A stretch of DNA of 64,000 bases from Bacteroidaceae bacterium (GTDB lineage: Bacteria > Bacteroidota > Bacteroidia > Bacteroidales > Bacteroidaceae), in the NCBI GenBank assembly GCA_024401185.1, contig JAKSLO010000002.1, forward strand, positions 1 to 64,000, given 5' to 3'. The notes beneath the pieces are model-generated. The model saw only the letters and a list, made by a program, of their open reading frames with translations. It was not told the DNA's origin and did not search any database. Within the stretch, counting starts at the first letter, position 1. Each line of letters starts with the position of its first letter. This document shows, in pieces, positions 16,837 to 26,205 of this stretch. Both the position numbers and the translations under genes were made by a program.

Positions 16837-18342
16837 ATGAAAATCAAAAAGAACCTTTTTCTCCAGTTTGCTTGTGCAAGCATGATGCTCGTCTCTTGTA
16901 TGTCACCCGATGAATGGGTGGCACAAGGTAGGCCCAATAATACGGATGAAGGCAATGATAATAATTCCACTTCTACCATCCCCGACTATGTTGAGGAGTA
17001 TCAAGTGAACGAAATTGCGCGTGATTTCGATACTATCACCATCCACGTCACCAGCTCTTCGGGAGTGGGCTCTGTAGTCATCCCCGATGTGAAGTATAAC
17101 CTTAAGACTATACTTACCATCATTAGCGACGACATGTCTAAGAACGACCTCACTATGGGGTGGGCACTCTTCAACGGATATGCTGCAGGTCCACGTACCG
17201 GGGTAAAGCGCAATGAATTGGAGAAAGTGCTCACAGGAGAAGTGCAACACGAAGAGTACATCCCTGTTCATGATCCATGGGAATACAGCAGCGATGATGG
17301 AAAGTACAGGCGTTGGGCCATGACCTCGGCTATATGGCCAGCACAGGGTCTTAACAATAACTACATGTCAATGGATGCCATGGATGCCAAGGGCATGATT
17401 CGCATGGGACATTCTTTTGCCTTGCACGATGTAGAGACCACTCTCGATGGCATTTCACTTGAGAAACTTGCCTCGGTCATCGGGTACGAATCCGAGGTAT
17501 GGAAGAATCTGGTAGGCATAGGCACCAAGATTATGGTAGAACCTAATGGGGACAAACAGTACGTTGAGGCATCACGTATATCCGACAAAATTTGTATGAG
17601 TGTTTACCAGACTATCAGTACGGGTTATCTTTCTTCCTCTATGAATGGTGCCACGTACTACCATAAGTCACGTATAAACGAGGATGATGTAGAGATACGC
17701 AACGGCGAACTCAGCAAGAATATTGCCGACTGGGCACAAGGCGACTGTGTGCCCGATTTTCTGCATAAGACGCACGATAACCTTATGCGCTTCTTCATAG
17801 TCAGCGGAGACGCTACTTTCCAATTAGGCGAAAACCTGAAAAATGGAGAAGGACAGATTAATGTATTTGGCATGCACGGCGTGAGCGCTCTGATGGGGGA
17901 TGAGCTACAGAAATTTCGTTCCAGAAAAGACCTCTGGGTAGCAAGTATGGACGAAGTATGGGAGTATTACTATCTGAAGAAATTCACTCATGTCAACGTC
18001 AGTAAAGATGCCACGGGTGCCACTATTCAGCTTGTTGTGCCCCAATACCCCAACCACCAATTCCGCGACCTTACCCTTCGTGTGGATGCGTCAAATGTCA
18101 GTAGCGTCACATTCAGCCGTAATGTTGTGACAAGCGGGTGGAGGCAGAATGATGGCTATTGCACCATCAATGTTGGTTTGGAGACACGTACGTACAAATA
18201 CATCACCGAGTACCTCAACCTTTTCAACAGGTACCCCAGCAATATGGGTATCCGTCGTGACCTTGAGTATCTTATCAATCTGCTTGCCGATGGTGAACAG
18301 AAGGAGAAGTATCAAGAACTCTATGACAAGTTGAGGCAATAA
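16837..18342 (+). CDS. Lipoprotein, divergent polysaccharide-deacetylase-like
   Basis: 501 residues with a lipobox (MMLVSC, C21) and a short acidic Asn-rich linker. The domain that follows has an ILTIISDDMSKND strand-turn where NodB deacetylases keep their metal-binding Asp pair, an IRMGHSFALHD block resembling the HxxxH region, and a late WVASMDEVWEYYYLKK segment common in that fold. The C-terminal about 120 residues look like a small beta domain plus helices. The deacetylase-like reading is only by motif shape. It starts 26 bp after murF-alr on the same strand, so it may be co-transcribed and act on envelope glycan. No firm family. Confidence 0.6.
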   Translation: MKIKKNLFLQFACASMMLVSCMSPDEWVAQGRPNNTDEGNDNNSTSTIPDYVEEYQVNEIARDFDTITIHVTSSSGVGSVVIPDVKYNLKTILTIISDDMSKNDLTMGWALFNGYAAGPRTGVKRNELEKVLTGEVQHEEYIPVHDPWEYSSDDGKYRRWAMTSAIWPAQGLNNNYMSMDAMDAKGMIRMGHSFALHDVETTLDGISLEKLASVIGYESEVWKNLVGIGTKIMVEPNGDKQYVEASRISDKICMSVYQTISTGYLSSSMNGATYYHKSRINEDDVEIRNGELSKNIADWAQGDCVPDFLHKTHDNLMRFFIVSGDATFQLGENLKNGEGQINVFGMHGVSALMGDELQKFRSRKDLWVASMDEVWEYYYLKKFTHVNVSKDATGATIQLVVPQYPNHQFRDLTLRVDASNVSSVTFSRNVVTSGWRQNDGYCTINVGLETRTYKYITEYLNLFNRYPSNMGIRRDLEYLINLLADGEQKEKYQELYDKLRQ

Positions 18343-18400
18343 CACTTGTAGCTTGATAAAATACTGCAACCACACTAATCCGTACATACAAAATTGTAGG

Positions 18401-21400
18401 TCACCCCATCTGTATGGTGTAGCAGAAGGGTAGTGCATGCTCATCCTTTTCAAGGGTGTAGGGCATAGTGGCATGCTCGTCCTTGAACGTCTGCGTATGG
18501 GGCGAGAGCACCATGCTGAAGGCCTTGTAGGCATTCAGGTTTACATCGGCCTCTGATTGCTGCATGATGAGCACATACTGGTTGAGTGGATGTTCCTTCA
18601 TTGCCGTCAGTATCTGGCGAGCCAGTTGCTCGGCAAAGTGCGTGGTGACGTTCGAGAAGAAGTATGCAAGGTTGAAGATGACCAGCGACGGCAGTTCCGA
18701 ACATCCCTGCCAGAAACTCTTCCCAAGCGACGTGAAGGCATCCAGCATCTGATAGTGTATGCGTTTGCCAAACATCCCGTCCATGAATTGCATGCCCAGG
18801 TGTTGCATCTCGGTCGAGGTGTCTATGCCCGTGCATACCATGTTGGGCGCATCCTTGAGGAAGAGTTCGGCAAATGCCAGCATGCTGGTAGCCGTACCGC
18901 ATCCTATGTCTATCATGTGCACCCTTCCTCGCGTGGCCTCTATGTGGCTGCGCAACCATTCCTGGCAACTGTCATACACCTGTCGGCTGCTGCAATAGCG
19001 TTCTCGCATCATGTAGTAGGCATAGAGCTGCACCTGTTCGTGCGCCGTCGTTTGCACCTCATGGTTCATCTGCGAATGCTTGTGCAGGCGGATGCGTCCA
19101 TACCCTATGGCATTGAGGTTGGTGCACATGTCATGACCCAGCACCCGTTCAGGCCATCCTTCGCCCGAGGCAAGCTTCAGCGGTTCTGTCACCCATTGGT
19201 CGAAAGTCTTCTCAAAGAGTGGGGTGGTGCTATAGCTTGCCTGGCTCATATCGATGGGCTTAGGCTCGTACATAGGCACGTCGAATGCCCCCTTCACGTA
19301 TTGCTCCATAGGTACGTTGAAGTACCCGTGTCGGCTGCGTATGAACTCGATGAGTTTGTAGAACGTGAAGTTGTTGCAGAGCAATCCCGTGTTGCCCACC
19401 ATAATCAGATGCTCTTCTGCACGTGTCATGGCCACGTTCAGCTTGCGGTCTATCTGACTCCCGTCCCAGTCGGTGAACGTGTTGTTCGTCAGGAAGTTGA
19501 GCTGATAGTACTGCTGTATGGTGAATCCGTATATGATGTATTTCCGCTGGCTTCCCTGGTAGCGCTCCACCGTGTCGATGGTGATGTCGTGCAGCACCTT
19601 TATGCCAGCGCGGTCGATGGTATTGCGTACGGTGGCTATCTGGTTACGATATGGCACAATCACGCCTACAGTCTCTTCCACCTTGAAGTCATCCTTCTCA
19701 CGTTCGTAGATGCGCAGCACGGTGGCTGCAATGATGTCTGCCTCCACTTGGTTCACCTTGTCCGATATGGGTTCGGTGGGTGCGTCGGCATGTACAAAGG
19801 CTATGCGTCGCGTCAGCAGCAGGTCGTCAATGCCATGCTTGCCCCGTCCGTGGCAGGGCAGGGGTGTTTGCTGATGCTCCAGGGGTACCTCCTGCAACTG
19901 GTTCTGGTAGAAGGTATAATTGGGAAACGAGGCTATGTCGTGGTGCATGCGTCCCTGCTTGGTGAGCATATACACAAAGCGCTCGTCGTATTTGCCATCG
20001 GGCTTGCGGAACCACTTCAGCAGTCGTTCGAAGAGCGACAGGCGGCAGTCGCTCAGGTGAATGTCGAGCAGCAGGCTGTCCTGCACCCTCGATACCTCCT
20101 GCTTCTGCTGCACCACGGCGGGCAACTGCTTGTGGTCGCCTATGAGTACCATCTTTTGTATGGCAGGTACACCGTTATGGTGTGCGCTGATGATGCTGAT
20201 GAGGTGGGGTTCCAGTATCTGCGATGCCTCGTCGATGATGGCCAGGCTGAACTGTTTGAGTTGGAATAGGGCGATGTGTGCGTTCATCGATGTGGTGGTA
20301 GCCACAAACACCCGTGTGTCCATGATGCTGTGGCGCAGCTGTTCCAGGTTGCTGCAGTTTTGCGCCTTTTGGTTCAGCAGCTTGTCCCTGTATTCGGGCG
20401 AACAGGTCAGTCCTCCTCCTATGCGTATGAAGTCGATGCCATCCTTGTGCAGCTTGCTGCATATCTCGTCCACCGCACGGTTGGTAAACGAGAGCAGCAA
20501 CACCGAACTGCCCGCCTCTGTGAGTTCCTCCTTCAGGGTGTTCAGCAGGCCAAACGACGTCTTTCCCGTGCCCGGAGGACCGATGATGAGGAAGAGATCC
20601 TTGGCTCGTTTTACCCTTGTGGACAATTCGTTGAAATAGCCATAGTCGCCGTTGATGAGGCGTGTCTCATCCACCTCTGGTTCGCGTTGCATCAGCCACA
20701 GGTCGCGTCTTGGCTTGGGAGCCGACAGGAAGGCGTGCATACCCCTGTAGAGCGAGCCGTACGATGACTCCATGAAGTCGTGCTCTATAGCCCACATTTT
20801 GCCTTTCTCGCGTAGAAACACCTTTGCATCCGACTGTGCCGCACGTAGCACAACTACTACCTTTTCTGTGTCTATGTCTTCAATTGAGCCTCTGAACACC
20901 ATGGTGCGTCGGGCATCGGGCTCCTCGTTTGGATTGTAGGCATACAGTATCACGATGTCGCCCACGCGGAAGTTGGTCATGTCGCTGTTCATGCGCTGCG
21001 TGAAGCGTAGTGGCACCCTGCGCACGCTTCCCTTGCTGTCGCTGTCGGACAATGCCAGTTGCAGTCTGTCGTATATGTTGCCAGCCTGCAGCTTCTCCTC
21101 CAGCGTGTCATACCACTTCGAGGCGAAGCCCGAGTTCTCCTTCGTCTTGTTGCCCAGTTTTGACAGCATGTGCTCGTTGGCTATGAAGGTCATGAACCTG
21201 TGGTAGTATGCCTTCTCCAGTTCCGATGCCTGCTGCAGGGGTGCCAGCAGCTTGGCAATCTGGTCGCTCTGGAATCGTGTCCACAAGTTGTTGTCAACAT
21301 GCTTCATGTTGAGTTTCTCGGGCGTCAGCGTGTCGAGCAGCCTGAAGCCATTGGGCTGGGTGTATTGCATCTCGGTCCATGCCAGACCGTTGCGCACCTT

Positions 21401-23293
21401 TATGGCACGGAATATCAGTTCGGGTGCAAAGCCCAGTCCCAGCAGACTCTCCTCGTATTTTGAGTAGAGCAGGAATGCGCTCAGCTCCTGTTTGTTCCTC
21501 TCGTATGTCTCCCTGAAGTTGTAGCGTATGAGCATCATGTACAGCAGCATCTGCACATAGTGTTCCTCCTTGTATTTGGGTTTGATGAAGTTGTCATAGG
21601 GGAACTCTCCCTTGCCAGACTTCTGCTCCAGCAGCACCTTGTAGTCCAGCTGCAGGTAGTCCATACGTCCTTGCACTCCCAGCATCTCCGAGAAGAACGA
21701 TGGTTCCACCATGCCCTCGGTGGGGTCGAAGCTCGACACGCTCTGTGGCAGCACCTCGCCAATGGCATGGGCTATGTGGGTCTTCTGCATCTGAGCATCG
21801 TTGTGGAAGCTGCTGTCTATGCCTACGGTGAGCAGACCGATGGCGTTGTGCTGGAAGTACTCCATGATACTGTCCTTGTACGACCTCGTGTTGGGCAACT
21901 GGTGTATCTGCTCGTCCAGCAGCTGTCCGGCAAAGTTACCCAGTTCGATGGGCACGCTCGACTCTGATGCCTGTATCTTGTTGATAAGGTTCACAAAGGG
22001 CGACTCGGCATAGTTGGTGAAGCAGCGTGCTATGGTCGAGATGTCCACCAGGTAGTCGGGTTCAAAGATGATGAGCTCGGGATAGACTATGCCCTCCTTT
22101 TCGCGTGGGCGTATCAGGTTGAGTTGCGCACCCTTGAAGAACATGGCGCTCAGGTACGTCCAGTCATAGTCGTATATCTTGTTTCCCTTGGCATAGCATA
22201 CCTTCACCGTCTCGCCGTCCACCATCTCTTCCGGTGCTCCATACACAAAGCATTCGTCCCATTTCTCCACTATCAGGCGCATCTTCTCGCCCACCAGCGT
22301 GGGCACGTACGTTTCCTCCCTTTCGGTGGGGAATGCCTCCACCAAGGTGGCAGGGATGGGGGTGTGGTATATGAGCGACATGAATTTGGCCAGGTTGCGC
22401 AGGTCGAAGAGATGCCACTTGGCCAGTTCCTCCTCCTTGAGTTCGCTGCGTCGGCGCAGTCTCACACGCGTGTCGTTTGTCATCCTCACCAGACTGTGCG
22501 AGGCTCCGTGTTCCTTCAGTAGGTAGTCCGTCTTGGCAAACGTGCCGCCCAGGTTCAGGCGGTTGTTGGCCGTTTGCTGCTCCAGGCATTTCATGAACAC
22601 GCGGTTCATGTGGTTGTACATCTTGAGGTGGTGGGGCAGATGCTTCAGGCTACCCTGCAGTTCTGCAAACAGGCTTACCGATGCCTCTGGGTCATAGTTC
22701 TCTGCCGTCTCGTCGCCTTCGTGCTGGTTGGCTGCATCAAACTCCTCTATGTGCATCTGCTGCGGCATGGCCTTTATGGCGTCGGCTGTCAGCCAGGGCT
22801 GGCCCATGTTGTCAAGTATGCGGTTCAGGTGTGGGTTGTCGGTTATCGTGAGCCATGTCTTCACCGTGTCCGACAGTTGCCGGTCATCTATCTCGCATTC
22901 TCTTCTAAACAGGATGCAAGCGCTTATTGCCTGGGGTGGCAGGTTGCACATGCGCATCATTCCCTTGGCCACCCTGCTCCTGTTCAGCCGGGCCTGTTCA
23001 TACGGACTCTTCCTTCCGGCACCACCCTCCACGGTCATCCCGTTGGCTGTCCATGTGCCGTTCTCGCGTGCCACGATCCTTCCGCCCCAGTTCTTGAATT
23101 CCAGTATGCGCACTCCTCCCTGCGTTATCAGCAGGGCATCCAGTTCCACGCCTTCAATGTTGTAGTTTCCAATGAGTAAGCACTCCTCCTCGCTGTCCCC
23201 GAATTGCTGGGTCAGCAGGTCTCGTATGGCCTCAAACTGTTGTGTCTCGGCCATGTGGTCGTAAGCTGAAATCTTAAATACTCTTAGTGCCAT
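18401..23293 (-). CDS. NERD - PD-(D/E)XK nuclease - SF1 helicase - methyltransferase-like protein
   Basis: 1,630 residues, by far the largest protein here. Domains in order: NERD (about 1-130; D52 in VELDALLI, E65-x-K67 in ILEFKNW); a linker; a RecB/Cas4-like PD-(D/E)XK nuclease (D545, D550, E556-Q-K558, then EHYVQMLLYM); a beta-barrel 1B-like region (about 770-860); a UPF1/Dna2-like SF1 helicase (Walker A GPPGTGKTS at 905-913, motif II DEAS at 1021-1024, motif III IGDHKQLP, motif VI NVAMTRAEEHL); and a Rossmann methyltransferase-like domain (MIDIGCGTATS, D1462). Start at 23293 because the upstream ATG lies inside the promoter. DNA processing or phage defence is inferred from the domains; no partner gene is adjacent. 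Confidence 0.85.
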   Translation of the reverse strand: MALRVFKISAYDHMAETQQFEAIRDLLTQQFGDSEEECLLIGNYNIEGVELDALLITQGGVRILEFKNWGGRIVARENGTWTANGMTVEGGAGRKSPYEQARLNRSRVAKGMMRMCNLPPQAISACILFRRECEIDDRQLSDTVKTWLTITDNPHLNRILDNMGQPWLTADAIKAMPQQMHIEEFDAANQHEGDETAENYDPEASVSLFAELQGSLKHLPHHLKMYNHMNRVFMKCLEQQTANNRLNLGGTFAKTDYLLKEHGASHSLVRMTNDTRVRLRRRSELKEEELAKWHLFDLRNLAKFMSLIYHTPIPATLVEAFPTEREETYVPTLVGEKMRLIVEKWDECFVYGAPEEMVDGETVKVCYAKGNKIYDYDWTYLSAMFFKGAQLNLIRPREKEGIVYPELIIFEPDYLVDISTIARCFTNYAESPFVNLINKIQASESSVPIELGNFAGQLLDEQIHQLPNTRSYKDSIMEYFQHNAIGLLTVGIDSSFHNDAQMQKTHIAHAIGEVLPQSVSSFDPTEGMVEPSFFSEMLGVQGRMDYLQLDYKVLLEQKSGKGEFPYDNFIKPKYKEEHYVQMLLYMMLIRYNFRETYERNKQELSAFLLYSKYEESLLGLGFAPELIFRAIKVRNGLAWTEMQYTQPNGFRLLDTLTPEKLNMKHVDNNLWTRFQSDQIAKLLAPLQQASELEKAYYHRFMTFIANEHMLSKLGNKTKENSGFASKWYDTLEEKLQAGNIYDRLQLALSDSDSKGSVRRVPLRFTQRMNSDMTNFRVGDIVILYAYNPNEEPDARRTMVFRGSIEDIDTEKVVVVLRAAQSDAKVFLREKGKMWAIEHDFMESSYGSLYRGMHAFLSAPKPRRDLWLMQREPEVDETRLINGDYGYFNELSTRVKRAKDLFLIIGPPGTGKTSFGLLNTLKEELTEAGSSVLLLSFTNRAVDEICSKLHKDGIDFIRIGGGLTCSPEYRDKLLNQKAQNCSNLEQLRHSIMDTRVFVATTTSMNAHIALFQLKQFSLAIIDEASQILEPHLISIISAHHNGVPAIQKMVLIGDHKQLPAVVQQKQEVSRVQDSLLLDIHLSDCRLSLFERLLKWFRKPDGKYDERFVYMLTKQGRMHHDIASFPNYTFYQNQLQEVPLEHQQTPLPCHGRGKHGIDDLLLTRRIAFVHADAPTEPISDKVNQVEADIIAATVLRIYEREKDDFKVEETVGVIVPYRNQIATVRNTIDRAGIKVLHDITIDTVERYQGSQRKYIIYGFTIQQYYQLNFLTNNTFTDWDGSQIDRKLNVAMTRAEEHLIMVGNTGLLCNNFTFYKLIEFIRSRHGYFNVPMEQYVKGAFDVPMYEPKPIDMSQASYSTTPLFEKTFDQWVTEPLKLASGEGWPERVLGHDMCTNLNAIGYGRIRLHKHSQMNHEVQTTAHEQVQLYAYYMMRERYCSSRQVYDSCQEWLRSHIEATRGRVHMIDIGCGTATSMLAFAELFLKDAPNMVCTGIDTSTEMQHLGMQFMDGMFGKRIHYQMLDAFTSLGKSFWQGCSELPSLVIFNLAYFFSNVTTHFAEQLARQILTAMKEHPLNQYVLIMQQSEADVNLNAYKAFSMVLSPHTQTFKDEHATMPYTLEKDEHALPFCYTIQMG

Positions 23294-23320
23294 GTCGGTA
23301 GGGTTGTGTGAACTTTTGTG

Positions 23321-23351
23321 CAAAGGTACGAATAATCATTCGTTTTGCCAA
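23321..23351 (-). promoter_or_regulatory. Promoter of the NERD-helicase gene
   Basis: Minus strand TTG, 20 bp, TACCTTTG. It lies in the short gap after the CotH-like gene, so the big gene is transcribed separately and has a leader of about 20 nt. Confidence 0.7.
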
Positions 23352-23355
23352 ATTT

Positions 23356-25110
23356 TCACCCCCACTGACTGTCCAGAAAGGCCAGACGGTCTGCCATCCA
23401 TTTTTTCAGTATCTTCACCTCGTCGGCAAAGTCCTTGGGTGTGTAGGCATCAAACCATGCCGTGTCGCCGCCACCCATGCCACCCATGCCGGGGAATCCA
23501 CCGAAGCCACCATCACCACCACCGAAGCCAGGGAATCCGCCAAAGCCACCAGCTGCCTCGGCAGCATTCGCCTTGTTGTTGGCCGTCTGTGCCGTGCTGT
23601 CCTGTGGCACTACGCCATCCTTGAGCAGGGTGGGGTATTTGGCAAAGTGGCGCTCCTGAGCCTCGCTGAGCCACATCGCATGCTGGTCGATGTAGGCGTT
23701 GATGTTCTCATTGCTGAGTAGGGTCTTGCGTAACTGGGCATAGCGCTTGCGCACCAGGGCCATGAATGATTTGTTGCCTGCCAGACTCTTCCACATGGCA
23801 GGGGTGGGATTGGTCTCGCAACCATTGTACACAAAGCCGTTGATGTCGTCGGCACCACAGAAGTTGCAGTTGCCATAGGCAAGGTTATAGTCCCACACCG
23901 GACCCGCATGCAGCAGTCCGTCCTGCTTCTTGCCTTCCACATGGTCCAGGTAGAAGTATGCGCTACGCTTGAAGCCATCGGCGTTAAGACTGAGTTCGGT
24001 GTGTATGAAGTAATCCACAAAGCTGGATATGTCAATATACTTGTCATACTCTTTCCCGTTCTCTATGGCCTTTTCTGCCAGAGCCACGTATTGCTCTATG
24101 TATTGCTGTTGCTCGGGCTTGAGCGCAGCCTTCTTGGGGTAGAAGATGTTCCATGTCACGGGTCGCTGCAGGGTGTTGACAGCCTCGTCATTTGTTTGGC
24201 TGGCTGGGGCTCCTCCAGGTTGTGCAAAGCCTTCTGCTCCGCCAAAACCGAAGCCCTCAAAGCCTCCGAATCCTCCTCCGAATCCTCCAAACCCGCCTCC
24301 GAAATTAGGAGCCGTTCCCACGCCGTCGATGGTGGAGCGGAATGTGGCGCAGTCGGCATCGGTGGCATCCACTCGGAGTATGTATCCGCCCGTGGGTGTC
24401 CCATTGTCCTGCATGCCTGCCTTTCCTATGTTTACGCGTTCGGTGCCGCGTTTAATCTTCTCGGTCAGCAGGTAAACACCGCGGTACTCGCCATTGATGA
24501 GCAGTTCGGCATAGCGGGTGCGCGAACCCCAGTGCCCCATCTCTCTCCATAGGTCGAAGGCCATGGCATCGCGCATCATGGAGCGGTCGTTGTAGGGGCC
24601 AAGCAGCACCCAGTCGTCGTCGGCTGGCATGCCCAGCAGGGGTACGTTGCGCGACTTGCCTTCGGCTGTGCGTAATTCTAATGTGTATCGTTTCTGTGTG
24701 AAGGCTGCCGAACTGTTGCCGCGTATCTTGATGCCGATGAGGCCGTCATACTGGTTGGCAGGATCGTTGGGAGCATTGCGTTTGCCCTGTCCGTTGTCTG
24801 TGATTTTCATGCGTGCCGTAATCTTGCTTTGCTTACCGATGCGCAGGCTGTCGGTGAAGATTTGTATGAGGGGCAGGTTCGATGAAGTGAAGTCAACGTG
24901 CCCTGTAGGTCCCTCGGGCATCTCGCCCAGCATAGCTCCCATGTCGAAGGCTCCGAAATCGGGCATCCCGCCACCTCCAAAGCCAGGGAATGCACCAAAG
25001 CCAGGAAAACCACCGTTATCGGGCATATTTGTATCGGGCTGAGCCATCACGGCGGTGTGGGCCATCAGCCATGCAGCAAACACAAAACATATATTCTTTC
25101 TCATCTTCAT
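23356..25110 (-). CDS. Secreted CotH-like protein (kinase fold)
   Basis: 584 residues with a signal peptide (TAVMAQ). CotH proteins are atypical protein kinases that phosphorylate secreted or surface proteins; members also occur with carbohydrate-binding systems. Seen: the GLIGIKIRGNSSAAFTQKRY block, WVLLGPYNDRSMMRDAMAFD, RYAELLINGEYRGVYLLTEK, and the metal-binding GPVWDYNLAYGN. Three stretches are extremely Gly/Phe-rich (about 33-60, 275-300 and 520-555, such as GGFGGFPGFGGGDGGFGGF), which is unusual and suggests flexible or sticky linkers. The N-terminal start may be M1 or M3. The native substrate is unknown. Confidence 0.85.
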   Translation of the reverse strand: MKMRKNICFVFAAWLMAHTAVMAQPDTNMPDNGGFPGFGAFPGFGGGGMPDFGAFDMGAMLGEMPEGPTGHVDFTSSNLPLIQIFTDSLRIGKQSKITARMKITDNGQGKRNAPNDPANQYDGLIGIKIRGNSSAAFTQKRYTLELRTAEGKSRNVPLLGMPADDDWVLLGPYNDRSMMRDAMAFDLWREMGHWGSRTRYAELLINGEYRGVYLLTEKIKRGTERVNIGKAGMQDNGTPTGGYILRVDATDADCATFRSTIDGVGTAPNFGGGFGGFGGGFGGFEGFGFGGAEGFAQPGGAPASQTNDEAVNTLQRPVTWNIFYPKKAALKPEQQQYIEQYVALAEKAIENGKEYDKYIDISSFVDYFIHTELSLNADGFKRSAYFYLDHVEGKKQDGLLHAGPVWDYNLAYGNCNFCGADDINGFVYNGCETNPTPAMWKSLAGNKSFMALVRKRYAQLRKTLLSNENINAYIDQHAMWLSEAQERHFAKYPTLLKDGVVPQDSTAQTANNKANAAEAAGGFGGFPGFGGGDGGFGGFPGMGGMGGGDTAWFDAYTPKDFADEVKILKKWMADRLAFLDSQWG

Positions 25111-25204
25111 TTTTTGTTTGTTTTTACATATATTTGACTCCTATTCAGCACATAGGTTTAATGGGGCGATGTAAATTTTTTCTGCATCCACCTGTCCCCC
25201 GCTG

Positions 25205-25212
25205 CAAAGTTA
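25205..25212 (-). promoter_or_regulatory. Promoter -7 element of the CotH-like gene
   Basis: TAACTTTG on the minus strand, about 95 bp before the start at 25110. Confidence 0.5.
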
Positions 25213-25261
25213 CGACATTCTTTCAGCCTACTGGCGGTCTTTGGTAGTCTTTAGCGTTCTT

Positions 25262-25363
25262 TTGTGCATTTTTGGTTGCCTTTGTGCTCCTTTGGTTTGG
25301 TTTTACATTCCTTGTGCATTTTTGGGTTGCCTTTGTGTTACTTTGGCTTTGCTTTTACATTCC
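25262..25363. repeat. 50-bp tandem duplication
   Basis: Copies 25262-25311 and 25312-25363 share nearly 90 percent of bases and each ends TTTTACATTCC. They lie upstream of the CotH-like promoter in non-coding DNA. The open frames across it look like products of the repeat, not genes. Confidence 0.75.
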
Positions 25364-26044
25364 TTCGGCATTTTTGCCGTGTGCGTTGCTCATCCATTTC
25401 TGGTAGTGCTGCTCCAGTTGGTCGGCTGTCATAGATCTTGAGCATTGGATGTGCTGCTTCTGGGGGAAATCGAGCAGAAATATATTTCCCAAGGCCCTGA
25501 ACCGCCAGGTATGTGTGGAGGAAAGTACACAGGAAAGTACACAAAGGGATTTTCTTCGGGGACTTTTGTAGAAAAAATGCACTTGTAAAATGCAGCAAAT
25601 CAGCTAATTGCAAAGGTCAAGGAACTTTTTTCCACTTTTTTTTATAAAACTCTTATATACATACATATGCGCGCGTATATAGAGTTTATAATAAGAATAG
25701 TGCCCAAAAATCCCTTATGTCTATAAACGACTGAAAACAAGCAACTTATATAGGTAATAATTTCGATAAAAGTTCCCGAAAAAAAACCTATTTTGCATGT
25801 ATTTGCCATTATTGTGCTTGTTTTCGCCGTTAAAGGCTCGGCTTGGGTGTCAATTGTCAATTATCAATTTGAGCTTCCCCCGTACATCCCCCGAGCTTCC
25901 CCCGTAGAGCCTACACAAAAGCGTGGAGAATCGTGGGGGAAACACGGGGGAACGTCGTGCGCTCCGTTCACAGTTCATAGTTATGAGTTCATAGTTCACA
26001 GTTCACACAAGAGGACGTTTATTAAAAAATAATTGTGAAAAAAC
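25364..26044. other. Intergenic region, no gene seen
   Basis: About 680 bp. AT-rich with many stops in most frames. Toward the right end it has repeated C-runs (CTTCCCCCGTA twice near 25870-25900, with complementary G-runs near 25940-25955) and then several imperfect copies of GTTCATAGTTCACAG just before the GH2 promoter. Confidence 0.4.
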
Positions 26045-26075
26045 TTGCAAAACGAAGAATAATTTTGTAACTTTG
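26045..26075 (+). promoter_or_regulatory. Promoter of the GH2 gene
   Basis: TTG, 20 bp, TAACTTTG: full consensus, leaving a leader of about 125 nt. Confidence 0.7.
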
Positions 26076-26205
26076 CAGACGGAAAAACAATATGATTTTC
26101 ATGCGTTTTCCGTCCAGGCAGAACACATCTGCGCATGATGGGCTTTCGTCAAAAAAATAAACTTCTTTTACTTCCAATAGAACCTCAATACTTAAAACTT
26201 AACTT

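Noticed and set aside
25241..25613. Small hydrophobic and basic frames on both strands
   Set aside because: Produced by the 50-bp repeat and AT-rich DNA; no start signal or family resemblance.
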